DNA of 49,114 nt from Methylaequor sp002691245. Lineage in GTDB: Bacteria > Pseudomonadota > Alphaproteobacteria > Methylaequorales > Methylaequoraceae. Shown one piece after another: positions 34,911-42,334 of the stretch (positions within the stretch are counted from its first letter, which is position 1; each line of letters starts with the position of its first letter). The position numbers were made by a program, and so were the translations under genes. Below the pieces are notes generated by a model. That model was not told the DNA's origin. It saw only the letters and a list, made by a program, of their open reading frames with translations, and made no database searches. Where the stretch lies: positions 1 through 49,114 of the forward strand of contig NZHH01000064.1 in NCBI GenBank assembly GCA_002691245.1. Reading direction: 5' to 3'.

Positions 34911-34997
34911 ACATAAAATAATAAGATTTATTCAAAAATTTGCCAGAATTATTAGTATTTCTCAACTTTTTTTTGTTAAGGTTTAAATTAAATTAAA

Positions 34998-35013
34998 AGT
35001 CAAATTTCTGACT
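34998..35013. promoter_or_regulatory. Putative FleQ box upstream of rpoN
   Basis: AGTCAAATTTCTGACT is a perfect 5-bp inverted repeat with a 6-bp spacer, again GTCA-N6-TGAC. It lies 74 bp before the rpoN start and 87 bp before the divergent SPOR-like gene. No -24/-12 element accompanies it, so if functional here FleQ may act on a sigma-70-type promoter or as a repressor. Confidence 0.45.
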
Positions 35014-35087
35014 CATCAGACATGTCAAATTAAAGTTTTGCATTTTTAATTAAAAAATTGTGAAATAATCATGAAAGGATATTAATT

Positions 35088-36548
35088 ATGCAAATTTCAC
35101 AGAATCTAAAGTTAAAGCAAAGTCAATCTTTAGTAATGACTCCGCAGCTTCAACAAGCTATAAAATTACTTCAACTTAATAATCTTGAGTTAACAAATCT
35201 AGTAAACAAAGAACTTGAAGAAAATCCATTTCTTGAGAATGATAGTGTTGAGATAGATGATCAACACAACTCTGATTTTGAAGAAACAAGTGATATAAGT
35301 GATTCATTTGAAAATGGAGAATCCATGGAAGATGAACCAAAAAATGAAGATTATGAGAATAGATGGGATACGGACACTTCTTATGAGACATTCAAAAAAG
35401 GGAATTCCGGAGATTTATCAGATGCAGGTAGCGTAATTGAACAAACATTGAGTAATAAAGTTTCTCTCAAGTCAATCCTTCAAAATCAAGCAGACTTAGA
35501 ATTTATTTCAAATAAAGAAAAAAATATATCAGAAATTTTAATTGATTATATTGATGAAAATGGATGGATTACTGAAAATCTATATAATATTTCTGAATTC
35601 AGTGGATTTGATGTATTGGATATTGAAAAAGTTTTAAAAGTTATGCAAACATTTGAACCTGACGGTGTCTTTGCCAGAAATTTGAAAGAATGCTTAAAGA
35701 TTCAACTTAAAAATAAGTTAATACTAGATCAGAATAATGAAATAATTGTAGACAATTTAGAGATGTTGGGAAATGGAAATATCAAATCACTTCAAAAGTT
35801 AACTTCTCTCAAAGAGGAAGAAATTAAAGAACAAATAAGAATTATTCGTTCTTTAAACCCAAGGCCAGGAAAAAAATATTCAGAAGATAATAAGAATATA
35901 TTTCATCCCGATGTTATCGTTTCTAAAAACAATGCTGATTGGTCGGTGGAATTAAATGAAAGTACACTTCCAAAAATTACGATAAATGATGATTACGTAA
36001 AAGAAATTGAAAATCTGAATTGCGGGGAATCAGACAAAAAATTCATTAATGAATCCTTAAATTCAGCCAAGTGGTTATTAAAAGCAATTCAACAAAGAAA
36101 CTTAACTACGTTAAAGATTAGTTCTGAAATCGTAAATCAACAAAAACTTTTTTTTGAAAAAGGAAAGAAATTTTTAAAACCTATGGTTTTGAAGGATGTG
36201 GCCAAGAAAATTAATATGCATGAAAGTACAGTAAGTAGAGTCACTTCAGATAAACTTATGCTTACTCCAAGAGGAATATTTGAAATGAAATTATTTTTCA
36301 GTGCCTCAATTAGTAGTACAAAAAAAGGTGAAACACACTCTGCAGAATCTGTTAGAGAGTCACTTAAAAAATTAATAAGCTCTGAGCCTTTAAATAGTCC
36401 TCTAAGTGATGAAATGTTGGTAGAAAGATTGCAAGCTGAAGGAATTGATCTTGCCAGAAGGACTGTAGCCAAATATAGAGAACTCCTTAACATTCCAGCA
36501 TCCTCTGTAAGAAGAAAGATAATGAAGATTCAAAATATCAATGTATAA
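35088..36548 (+). CDS. rpoN: RNA polymerase sigma-54 factor RpoN
   Basis: Alternative sigma factor that recognises -24/-12 promoters and needs AAA+ activators such as FleQ. The 486-aa protein has the Gln/Leu-rich region I (LKQSQSLVMTPQLQQAIKLL), an acidic region II, the core-binding domain, an HTH (DVAKKINMHESTVSRVTSDK) and the RpoN box ARRTVAKYRE that reads the -24 element. Location next to motility genes, rather than beside the usual lptB/hpf neighbours, suggests a flagellum-dedicated copy. A ribosome-binding site (AAAGGA) precedes ATG 35088. Confidence 0.96.
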   Translation: MQISQNLKLKQSQSLVMTPQLQQAIKLLQLNNLELTNLVNKELEENPFLENDSVEIDDQHNSDFEETSDISDSFENGESMEDEPKNEDYENRWDTDTSYETFKKGNSGDLSDAGSVIEQTLSNKVSLKSILQNQADLEFISNKEKNISEILIDYIDENGWITENLYNISEFSGFDVLDIEKVLKVMQTFEPDGVFARNLKECLKIQLKNKLILDQNNEIIVDNLEMLGNGNIKSLQKLTSLKEEEIKEQIRIIRSLNPRPGKKYSEDNKNIFHPDVIVSKNNADWSVELNESTLPKITINDDYVKEIENLNCGESDKKFINESLNSAKWLLKAIQQRNLTTLKISSEIVNQQKLFFEKGKKFLKPMVLKDVAKKINMHESTVSRVTSDKLMLTPRGIFEMKLFFSASISSTKKGETHSAESVRESLKKLISSEPLNSPLSDEMLVERLQAEGIDLARRTVAKYRELLNIPASSVRRKIMKIQNINV

Positions 36549-36649
36549 AGTAATAAATTTTATATTATTTTCTTTGTATAATTGACATCTTTTAATACTG
36601 ATATATTTTACAATATTAATTTCAATTAATTATGATAAACTAATAAAGC

Positions 36650-36820
36650 CTAGGAATACTTTATATTTTTTATTTCTTTACTTGAATGATCCAAGAAATG
36701 TGAAATTGGGTAAACATCAGTTTTTACGTGCTTATCTTTTTCAAAATGTGAAATTTTGATCATTGGATTCAATGTTGACAGATTATAATTTTTTTCATTA
36801 GCTTTGAATTCTTCTTTCAT
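36650..36820 (-). CDS. Novel 56-residue protein under a sigma-54 promoter
   Basis: A short ORF with unusually strong expression signals: ATG at 36820, a perfect Shine-Dalgarno AAGGAGAT (36831-36824) and a consensus sigma-54 promoter 28 bp upstream of the start codon. The protein begins MKEEFKANEKNYNLSTLNP, continues MIKISHFEKDKHVKTDVY and ends in EIKNIKYS. It is polar, has no signal peptide or membrane helix, and no Cys. I recognise no family; FlgM-like or other small regulatory roles are possible but unsupported. It lies in the 326-bp stretch between rpoN and the transglycosylase, which holds nothing else that I can see apart from AT-rich DNA. Confidence 0.65.
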   Translation of the reverse strand: MKEEFKANEKNYNLSTLNPMIKISHFEKDKHVKTDVYPISHFLDHSSKEIKNIKYS

Positions 36821-36847
36821 ATTATCTCCTTTATATGTCCTTAACAG

Positions 36848-36863
36848 TGCAATTACCCTGCCA
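36848..36863 (-). promoter_or_regulatory. Sigma-54 promoter of the 56-residue ORF
   Basis: On the minus strand TGGCAGGGTAATTGCA has GG 36862-36861 and GC 36850-36849, 10 bp apart, matching TGGCA and TTGCA exactly. The predicted start is near 36837, giving a 17-nt leader that contains the ribosome-binding site. Confidence 0.8.
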
Positions 36864-36874
36864 ATTAACTATTT

Positions 36875-37486
36875 TTAGATTCTTTCTTTATCCAAAACAT
36901 TTTTAAAAAATTCAATTTGATCTCTATTTTTCTCTACAAATTCTTTTTTAACAACAATCTTTTTTTGTCTTAAATTATTCCAGAAGGAATAAACCTTTTT
37001 AAGATATTTTCTTTGTTTATTTGGATGGGAAGAATGATATCTCGAAATGGCCTTGTTCCATGACTTATGTCTTTTAAATAATTTGGCCAGAAAAATAGCT
37101 GCATACCTTACATTTTCTTCTGGTTCAATCATTTGTGCAAAACTATCGAAGTTGCTCAGGTGATATTTTGTGTTAATTTGCATACATCCTACATCTATAC
37201 TTTTTTTATCTCTATTTTGCTCCAAATAATTGATTACATCTTCCTTCCTGTCAAAATAGATTGGTTTACCTTCAACATTTAAAGTCCAAGGCCAAGAAGA
37301 AAAATTTTTGTTTTCTTTTTTTATTCCTGACTCTACAAGGGAAATTGATGTTAATAGATTAGTAGGAAGGTTAAACTTTTTTCCAAACTTTTCTGTATAA
37401 AAATTACAGGTATTTAAACTTTTTGAACTTAAATCACTACAAAATAAGATTGCAAATAAGAATAACAGTACTTTATTTTCTCTCAT
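36875..37486 (-). CDS. Lytic transglycosylase (SLT family)
   Basis: A 203-aa exported murein-cleaving enzyme with a signal peptide (VLLFLFAILFCSDLSSKS). The SLT domain shows the catalytic Glu in TSISLVESGIKKEN, then SWPWTLNVEGKPIYF, DVGCMQINTKYH, EENVRYAAIFLAKLF and SRYHSSHP. This subtype with WPWTLNVEG is commonly found in flagellar or conjugation loci. It lies 31 bp downstream of the M23 peptidase gene, in the same direction, so it is probably under the sigma-54 promoter at 39521. Confidence 0.88.
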   Translation of the reverse strand: MRENKVLLFLFAILFCSDLSSKSLNTCNFYTEKFGKKFNLPTNLLTSISLVESGIKKENKNFSSWPWTLNVEGKPIYFDRKEDVINYLEQNRDKKSIDVGCMQINTKYHLSNFDSFAQMIEPEENVRYAAIFLAKLFKRHKSWNKAISRYHSSHPNKQRKYLKKVYSFWNNLRQKKIVVKKEFVEKNRDQIEFFKNVLDKERI

Positions 37487-37517
37487 ACAACTGTATGAGC
37501 AAATTAAATGCCAATTT

Positions 37518-38894
37518 TTATTTTTTTATTATAGAGCTACTTATTAAATCTCTTCCTACTGAAATAAAGTCATATGGGTTTACTGATTTTCCATTAACTT
37601 TAATTTCATAATGCAGATGCGCACCTACTGCTCTCCCAGTTGAGCCCATTTTACCAATCACTTGTCCCTCCGTAACATAGGAACCTTTCTTCACGTTTAA
37701 TCTATGCAAATGACCGTATAATGTTGTAACTCCATGTTTATGAACAACCTTTATTGTTTTTCCAAAGGATCCATTTCTTCCAGAAAATGAAACATAACCA
37801 TCAGCTGGTGCTCTAACTTCCTCTTGCCAAGTTCCCGCCATATCAATACCGTGATGCATTTGCTTTCTTTTTGACTTTGGATGTATTCTAAATCCATACG
37901 GACTTGAAACATAATAATATTGCATAGGTGGTTTTAGAGGAACAAAAATTATAGCATCTTTTAAATCTTGAAGAATTTGGAATCTAAGTGAAGTATAATC
38001 CAATAATTCCTCGTTATCACTAACATTGATATTTTCTGTTAGCAAATTGTTAATCCTAAAAATATCTAATTTTTCTGGTTGTAGTTTTAGCTTTTCAAAA
38101 ACGTTCATCAACTGAATGATTTCAGAGTCTATTTTTTTTGTAAAATTAATAATCTTTAACTTTTTTGTTCGGGGAGCAATAAATGGAATTACTGGCAATT
38201 TATTGTAAGCAAATTTATCTTTGTTAATTTTAGTAACTTTTGAATGTTCCGCTTTACTTTCAAGAGTATGCTCCATTGCGATCATTTCTGGGCTAGCTAG
38301 CTTTGAAAATTGTTCAAATTTTATTTCATCTGAATGATTTACATCGTCAGGAAAATCTATTGCTATGTTCCCCATCATACTTCTTAGATTAGCTAATTTT
38401 TGCCTTATTTGGTTTTGGATATTCTTAGATTTATCTTTATTTTGATTTAGCTCATCTTCTCTACTGATAACAATTTGTATTTTTTCAGAATTAATATTCT
38501 GCTCCAAAATGGCTTTCTCTTTTGCAAGATCTTTCAAAGTTTGAATTTCAGTTTTTGTAAAACTTTGATTTGTTATTTCAGTATTCTTATAAGTTAAATA
38601 TGAAAAAAAAGACGAAAAACCAAAAAAAATCAATTGTAAAGATTTGAAGACAAAAACTAAAGCCAAAATTAAAGCGGATATATAATGCTTAATATTAAAA
38701 ACAACTTCTATCGGACCTTTTTTTGTAAAATATAAAAACCTTCTTTCTTTGAGTAAAAGTCTAAGATTATTGGAAAAAACACTCAAATTTTTTGAAAAAA
38801 TACTCGTTTCTCCAAATCTTTGACTTGATTTAAAATTACTCAAAACACCGGATTTTATAGTATTAAAAGATATTCTTTTAAAAAATTTATCCAT
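37518..38894 (-). CDS. M23 (LytM) peptidase with membrane anchor and coiled coil
   Basis: A 458-aa predicted murein endopeptidase. It has an N-terminal cytoplasmic region, one membrane segment (YISALILALVFVFKSLQLIF, about 69-88), a coiled coil (about 105-175) and a C-terminal M23 domain with MHHGIDMAGTWQEEV, VRAPADGYVSFSGRNG, TTLYGHLHRL and the zinc-binding HLHYEI. Both zinc-ligand motifs (HxxxD and HxH) are present, so it should be active. It lies 5 bp downstream of the tail-anchored gene. M23 peptidases commonly neighbour bactofilins, as here. Confidence 0.88.
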   Translation of the reverse strand: MDKFFKRISFNTIKSGVLSNFKSSQRFGETSIFSKNLSVFSNNLRLLLKERRFLYFTKKGPIEVVFNIKHYISALILALVFVFKSLQLIFFGFSSFFSYLTYKNTEITNQSFTKTEIQTLKDLAKEKAILEQNINSEKIQIVISREDELNQNKDKSKNIQNQIRQKLANLRSMMGNIAIDFPDDVNHSDEIKFEQFSKLASPEMIAMEHTLESKAEHSKVTKINKDKFAYNKLPVIPFIAPRTKKLKIINFTKKIDSEIIQLMNVFEKLKLQPEKLDIFRINNLLTENINVSDNEELLDYTSLRFQILQDLKDAIIFVPLKPPMQYYYVSSPYGFRIHPKSKRKQMHHGIDMAGTWQEEVRAPADGYVSFSGRNGSFGKTIKVVHKHGVTTLYGHLHRLNVKKGSYVTEGQVIGKMGSTGRAVGAHLHYEIKVNGKSVNPYDFISVGRDLISSSIIKK

Positions 38895-38899
38895 TTAAC

Positions 38900-39478
38900 T
38901 TACTTAAGATATAGAACAATAACTAACATCATATTAGTTAGTAATTGCATAAGCATAATCAATAACATTAGTTTCCAAGAAATTGGGTTGCTTACATTTA
39001 AGCTAAATTGAGGAAATGGCTGTTTTTCATCAAGTTTGACAGATTGCTTGTTCTCATCCACTACTCGATCGTTTTGATAATCATCATATTTTTTAAAGCT
39101 CTCTTTATGAGATTTTTTTGTATCAGAATATTGAGTGTAACTAATGTCTTCATAAGATTTGGCGTTTTCTTCTTTAATTTTTGCGGTTTTATCAGGATGT
39201 ATTTCTTTTTCAACATTTTGAGTCATAACAGTTTTTATCTTAGAAACTTCAATTTCAGATGGTTCTTCTTTTTGAACTCGATTAGGTTTTATGACCTGTT
39301 CTTCAAATTTTTGATTTTCTCTAACGGCTTCTCTATGACTTTGGGCTCGATCTTTAACTTTTGAAAAATCATTTGCTGGATTTTTTTTATCCTTTTGAAT
39401 TTCTTGTGGATTTGGGACAGTCATTTGATTTCTCATTTTTTCTATTCTATCTCTTATATCTATAACTTGTTCTGTCAT
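38900..39478 (-). CDS. Tail-anchored protein of the bactofilin module
   Basis: A 192-aa protein, highly polar and probably disordered (Lys, Glu, Asp, Gln-rich) over about 165 residues, ending in a single hydrophobic helix (LMLLIMLMQLLTNMMLVIVL) at the very C-terminus. No family is recognised. It is the first gene of an operon with the M23 peptidase and the transglycosylase, driven by the sigma-54 promoter at 39521. The layout suggests a cytoplasmic adaptor held at the membrane, perhaps binding bactofilin polymers; that role is inference. Confidence 0.65.
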   Translation of the reverse strand: MTEQVIDIRDRIEKMRNQMTVPNPQEIQKDKKNPANDFSKVKDRAQSHREAVRENQKFEEQVIKPNRVQKEEPSEIEVSKIKTVMTQNVEKEIHPDKTAKIKEENAKSYEDISYTQYSDTKKSHKESFKKYDDYQNDRVVDENKQSVKLDEKQPFPQFSLNVSNPISWKLMLLIMLMQLLTNMMLVIVLYLK

Positions 39479-39520
39479 AATAATTTCAAAGTACTATAAT
39501 TTATTATAAAAGTAAATTTA

Positions 39521-39536
39521 TGCATTTAGTAAGCCA
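39521..39536 (-). promoter_or_regulatory. Sigma-54 promoter of the anchor/M23/transglycosylase operon
   Basis: On the minus strand TGGCTTACTAAATGCA has GG 39535-39534 and GC 39523-39522, 10 bp apart. The predicted start is near 39510, with a 32-nt leader. It is back-to-back with the bactofilin promoter at 39607. Confidence 0.7.
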
Positions 39537-39606
39537 AAATTAATAATAAAAACTTTTTTTTTAATTTTTTTTATGATAATCATTAATAACCGTCAAGTCT
39601 TTAACT

Positions 39607-39622
39607 TGGCAAAGTTATTGCA
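39607..39622 (+). promoter_or_regulatory. Sigma-54 promoter of the bactofilin operon
   Basis: TGGCAAAGTTATTGCA has GG 39608-39609 and GC 39620-39621, 10 bp apart. Counting C of GC as -12 places +1 at 39633, one base before the bactofilin ATG at 39634. An imperfect FleQ-type box (GTCA-N6-TAAC, 39592-39605) lies just upstream. Confidence 0.75.
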
Positions 39623-39633
39623 GTGTCTTTAAA

Positions 39634-40029
39634 ATGTTTTCAAGAGATTCCGATAAATCAACAAAAAGTTCTAGTTCATCCAGCGTGATTGGAACTGAAA
39701 TGCAAATAAGTGGCAATATTAAATGTAATGGAAACCTTATTCTAAAAGGTAAAGTCAAAGGTAACATTGAATGTGAAAACATGAGCATTTCTGCAGAAGG
39801 TAATTTAAAAGGAAATATTAAGGCATTTGAATGTATAATTGGTGGTAATTTCGAAGGAGATGTTTTCGCTGATTCACTAGCTATCGAATCCGCTGCAAAT
39901 ATCAGAGGTAACATGTATTATAATAACTTAAGGGCTCAACCTGGTGCAAAGTTAGAAGTTCAATTGTTTAAAGGACTTGAAAAAGAAAAAAAAAGTCAAA
40001 ACACGCCCAAAAAATCAAAAGGAACATAA
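39634..40029 (+). CDS. Bactofilin 1
   Basis: A 131-aa polymer-forming cytoskeletal protein. The N-terminal MFSRDSDKSTKSSSSSSVIG is the usual short disordered bactofilin tail. The beta-helix core shows six or so short repeats (MQISGNIKCNGNLILKGKVK, GNIECENMSISAEGNLKGNI, FECIIGGNFEGDVFADSLAI). A basic tail ends it. The MFS start fits the family, yet it sits one base from the predicted transcript start, so the mRNA may be leaderless. Confidence 0.9.
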   Translation: MFSRDSDKSTKSSSSSSVIGTEMQISGNIKCNGNLILKGKVKGNIECENMSISAEGNLKGNIKAFECIIGGNFEGDVFADSLAIESAANIRGNMYYNNLRAQPGAKLEVQLFKGLEKEKKSQNTPKKSKGT

Positions 40030-40032
40030 TCT

Positions 40033-40401
40033 ATGGCAGATAATCAATCTATAATAGGAAGAGACGCAATATTTAAAGGAAAAATTTCAAATGCTTCTAC
40101 AATTGAAATTAATGGAAGAGTTGAGGCTGATATCAAATCAGAAAAAGTAACACTAGGTAAAAATGCTTCTTTAGAAGGATCGATCATTTCAGAGTTGGTT
40201 GTAATATCAGGAAATTATCAAGGTAAAATAAAGGCAGACTCAGTCTGGCTTACAGATTCATCTGTTATCACAGGAGAAATTAACTATAAATCATTGCAAA
40301 TGGACAGAGGCGCTGCACTTAATTGTAAAATTATTCACAATTGGGATGAAAAAAAATTAAAAAATAAAAAAAATATTGATAGTGAAGATTCTGATGATTA
40401 A
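40033..40401 (+). CDS. Bactofilin 2
   Basis: A 122-aa bactofilin, 3 bp after the first. The core has SIIGRDAIFKGKISNASTIE, INGRVEADIKSEKVTLGKNA and VISGNYQGKIKADSVWLTDS. The tail is rich in Lys, Asn and Asp. Sequence divergence from its neighbours suggests a distinct role or co-polymerisation. Confidence 0.88.
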   Translation: MADNQSIIGRDAIFKGKISNASTIEINGRVEADIKSEKVTLGKNASLEGSIISELVVISGNYQGKIKADSVWLTDSSVITGEINYKSLQMDRGAALNCKIIHNWDEKKLKNKKNIDSEDSDD

Positions 40402-40419
40402 AAATTTAGGAGATTAACA

Positions 40420-40737
40420 ATGAGTGATATAACATACATAAATAAAGATCTACTGATGGAAGGCTCCCTGGAGTCTAAAGATGGTCAAGTTGTTATAGCT
40501 GGTCACTTTAAAGGTAATGTAGTTGCAAGATCAGTAGTAATAGAACCTTCCGCATTATTTAACGGCAATATAAATGCTGAACATTTAAAAGTTGAAGGAA
40601 AAGTAGATGGAGACATCACTGCCGATCTTCTTGAAGTTTCGAATAGTGGAGTAATTGACGGAAAGTTAAAGACAAACTCATTATCAGTTGATACTGGTGC
40701 ACAAATATCAGGAAATGTTGGAAGAATCTCTACTTAA
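40420..40737 (+). CDS. Bactofilin 3
   Basis: A 105-aa bactofilin with almost no terminal tails: DLLMEGSLESKDGQVVIAGH, FKGNVVARSVVIEPSALFNG and VEGKVDGDITADLLEVSNSG. It has its own AGGAG ribosome-binding site. Its last 30 bp overlap the convergent gene 40708-40980. A run of three bactofilin genes is unusual. Confidence 0.88.
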   Translation: MSDITYINKDLLMEGSLESKDGQVVIAGHFKGNVVARSVVIEPSALFNGNINAEHLKVEGKVDGDITADLLEVSNSGVIDGKLKTNSLSVDTGAQISGNVGRIST

Positions 40738-40980
40738 TTCAAATTTTTTTTGAGTTTCTATACAATCTCTGAAAAAATTCATAGTGTTATCTCGACCATC
40801 AAATTTTTCTAAATTTATAGATGCAAACCTACCAGCAGCAAGGGATACTGCCCATAAATCATTTTTATCTAAAGCATATTTACTTAAAATTATTTCTATA
40901 TCATCTCTTATTTTAACCATTTCTTGTTTTTTTTTTGTAAGTAAACAAGGAAACTTAATTACATTATTTAATTTTTCCAT
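40708..40980 (-). CDS. Hypothetical 90-aa protein
   Basis: A 90-aa cytoplasmic protein opening with NNVIKFP, a motif seen at the start of many small alphaproteobacterial proteins, then a helical region (EMVKIRDDIEIILSKYALDK, LWAVSLAAGRFASINLEKF). No function can be named. It overlaps the bactofilin 3 end by 30 bp in convergent orientation. The overlapping plus-strand frame is less protein-like, so I prefer this one. Confidence 0.55.
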   Translation of the reverse strand: MEKLNNVIKFPCLLTKKKQEMVKIRDDIEIILSKYALDKNDLWAVSLAAGRFASINLEKFDGRDNTMNFFRDCIETQKKFELSRDSSNIS

Positions 40981-41067
40981 GAATACCCTAACGTCATATT
41001 TTTACATTACTTTAATTAATTATTTATTTATTTACATTAACGTTTTCGATATATAATAAAGTTTAAG

Positions 41068-41451
41068 ATGAAAAAAAAAACACCAAATCTTCCAATCAAA
41101 GCTAAACAAAATGAAGTGATAACAGTTAATCAAGAAAAATCCAATTCTTTAGAAATCACTCAAAAACTTCATCATCTAAAAAACAGAGCTGACGTTAGGA
41201 AATTTCTTCCGGATATTCTTGGAAGAGTATTAGCTAGAATATGGATTGATTCAAACTTTAAAGAAGAGTTTGAGCAAGATCCACAAAAAACACTAGAATT
41301 TAATGGGGTCTATTTACCTGAAGATATGTCTATTGAATTTCAAAAACCTAATTCTGATAGACCAAGAATTGTTGTCTATGAACAACGACCTAATTCCAGA
41401 TTCAGATTGAGAGTTCTATACCTCCAACTAATAATGATGGCTGGAAGATGA
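41068..41451 (+). CDS. NHLP / nitrile-hydratase-alpha-like domain protein
   Basis: A 127-aa protein. Residues 48-100 (LGRVLARIWIDSNFKEEFEQ, DPQKTLEFNGVYLPEDMSIE, then RPRIVVYEQ) match the compact helical-plus-strand domain of the nitrile hydratase alpha-subunit family that is reused as the NHLP leader of some ribosomal peptides. No Gly-Gly cleavage site or core peptide follows; it ends in RFRLRVLYLQLIMMAGR. No modification enzymes lie nearby. It overlaps the next gene by 4 bp. A non-leader role of the domain is most likely. Confidence 0.6.
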   Translation: MKKKTPNLPIKAKQNEVITVNQEKSNSLEITQKLHHLKNRADVRKFLPDILGRVLARIWIDSNFKEEFEQDPQKTLEFNGVYLPEDMSIEFQKPNSDRPRIVVYEQRPNSRFRLRVLYLQLIMMAGR

Positions 41452-42098
41452 AGAGCATCATAAGAATTCTTATCTTTGGACTTTTTTATTCTATTTCCAT
41501 TGCTAATGATCATAAAAAAGACGAAAATATTGTAAAAGATGATCAGACTTACTACAAGGAGGGCGTAACTTATTACGATAATGGTGAGTTTAAAAAATCA
41601 TTCATAGTTTTTTTTAATCTTTCTGAAAAAGGAGATAAAGATGCTATTTTTAACCTATCTAACATGTTTTATGAGGGTATTGGCACCACTCAAGATTTTA
41701 GTGAGTCTCTGAAATATACTTGGTTATGCTCACTAAATGGAAATAAAAGGTGTTTAAAAAAAGTTAAATTTATCGAAGATAAATTGGATAAAGACGAATT
41801 TATCAAAATATCTCAAAAAATTCCTGAAATATTAGAAAATGAATTTGTAAATAATAACGATGAAATTTCAGCATTTAAACTTGGTTATTGGTACGAAAAG
41901 ATTTCACCAGAAATTGATTTTGAAAAATCATATTTATGGTATTCTGTATCCGTTAGTGCTGGAGTATACAAAGCTATGAAAATGAGAGACAGGGTTAGTA
42001 AGTTGATAGAAAAAAAAAAAATTTTAGCTATTCAGGAAGAGGCAAATCAGATCTATACTAAAGATATGTATTTTAATTCAAATAAGGAAAAAAAATGA
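41448..42098 (+). CDS. Periplasmic Sel1-like repeat protein
   Basis: A 216-aa protein with a signal peptide (IIRILIFGLFYSISIA) and Sel1/TPR-type helical repeats: GVTYYDNGEFKKSFIVFFNL, KGDKDAIFNLSNMFYEGIGT followed by TQDFSESLKYTWLCSLNG, and SYLWYSVSVSAGVYKAMKM. Such repeats mediate protein contacts in the periplasm. It starts within the previous gene (4-bp overlap) and also overlaps the next. Confidence 0.72.
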   Translation: MKSIIRILIFGLFYSISIANDHKKDENIVKDDQTYYKEGVTYYDNGEFKKSFIVFFNLSEKGDKDAIFNLSNMFYEGIGTTQDFSESLKYTWLCSLNGNKRCLKKVKFIEDKLDKDEFIKISQKIPEILENEFVNNNDEISAFKLGYWYEKISPEIDFEKSYLWYSVSVSAGVYKAMKMRDRVSKLIEKKKILAIQEEANQIYTKDMYFNSNKEKK

Positions 42099-42334
42099 TT
42101 TTCAAAGTCCACTGGATAATCGATGGTATTGCTGAAATTGATGCAAAAACTAAAACTGATGCAGAACAAATAGTTCAAGAAGGTTTAGAAAGTTATGTTA
42201 AAGATTCAGATGTGCTTATGAATAAATATGTTGCTAAGTCAATTCAAGGCACAGCATATGAACCAGGAACTGACGAAAAAAAAGAAAATGATGAAAAACA
42301 AAATAAAAAAAATCCAAATGAGGAAGATTCTTAA
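42095..42334 (+). CDS. Small acidic hypothetical protein
   Basis: A 79-aa protein with a beta-alpha opening (MIFKVHWIIDGIAEIDAKTK, TDAEQIVQEGLESYVKDS) and a charged, disordered tail. No signal peptide. No family I can name. It has a 4-bp overlap with the Sel1 gene upstream and 17 bp with the secreted gene downstream, so it belongs to the same operon. Confidence 0.55.
   Translation: MIFKVHWIIDGIAEIDAKTKTDAEQIVQEGLESYVKDSDVLMNKYVAKSIQGTAYEPGTDEKKENDEKQNKKNPNEEDS

Noticed and set aside
35028..35042. TTTTGCA before rpoN as a ninth sigma-54 promoter
   Set aside because: No GG lies 10 bp upstream of the GC; the nearest TGTCA is too far away, so the -24/-12 geometry fails.
36549..36649. Rho-independent terminator after rpoN
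   Set aside because: AT-rich DNA with no GC-containing stem followed by a T run; I cannot support a hairpin.
39008..39364. Plus-strand ORF of 118 codons opposite the tail-anchored gene
   Set aside because: Phe/Ile-rich shadow of a Lys/Glu-rich gene, with no ribosome-binding site or family resemblance.
39592..39605. GTCAAGTCTTTAAC as a fourth FleQ box
   Set aside because: The right half-site is TAAC instead of TGAC and it almost touches the bactofilin -24 element, so I mention it only as imperfect.
40784..41056. Plus-strand ORF overlapping the 90-aa gene at 40708
   Set aside because: The minus-strand frame has the more natural protein (NNVIKFP opening, helical pattern); this frame is a hydrophobic shadow.
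42228..42317. Upstream extension of the secreted four-Cys protein
   Set aside because: Residues 1-30 are Lys-rich shadow of the overlapping 79-aa gene; ATG 42318 starts a clean signal peptide.
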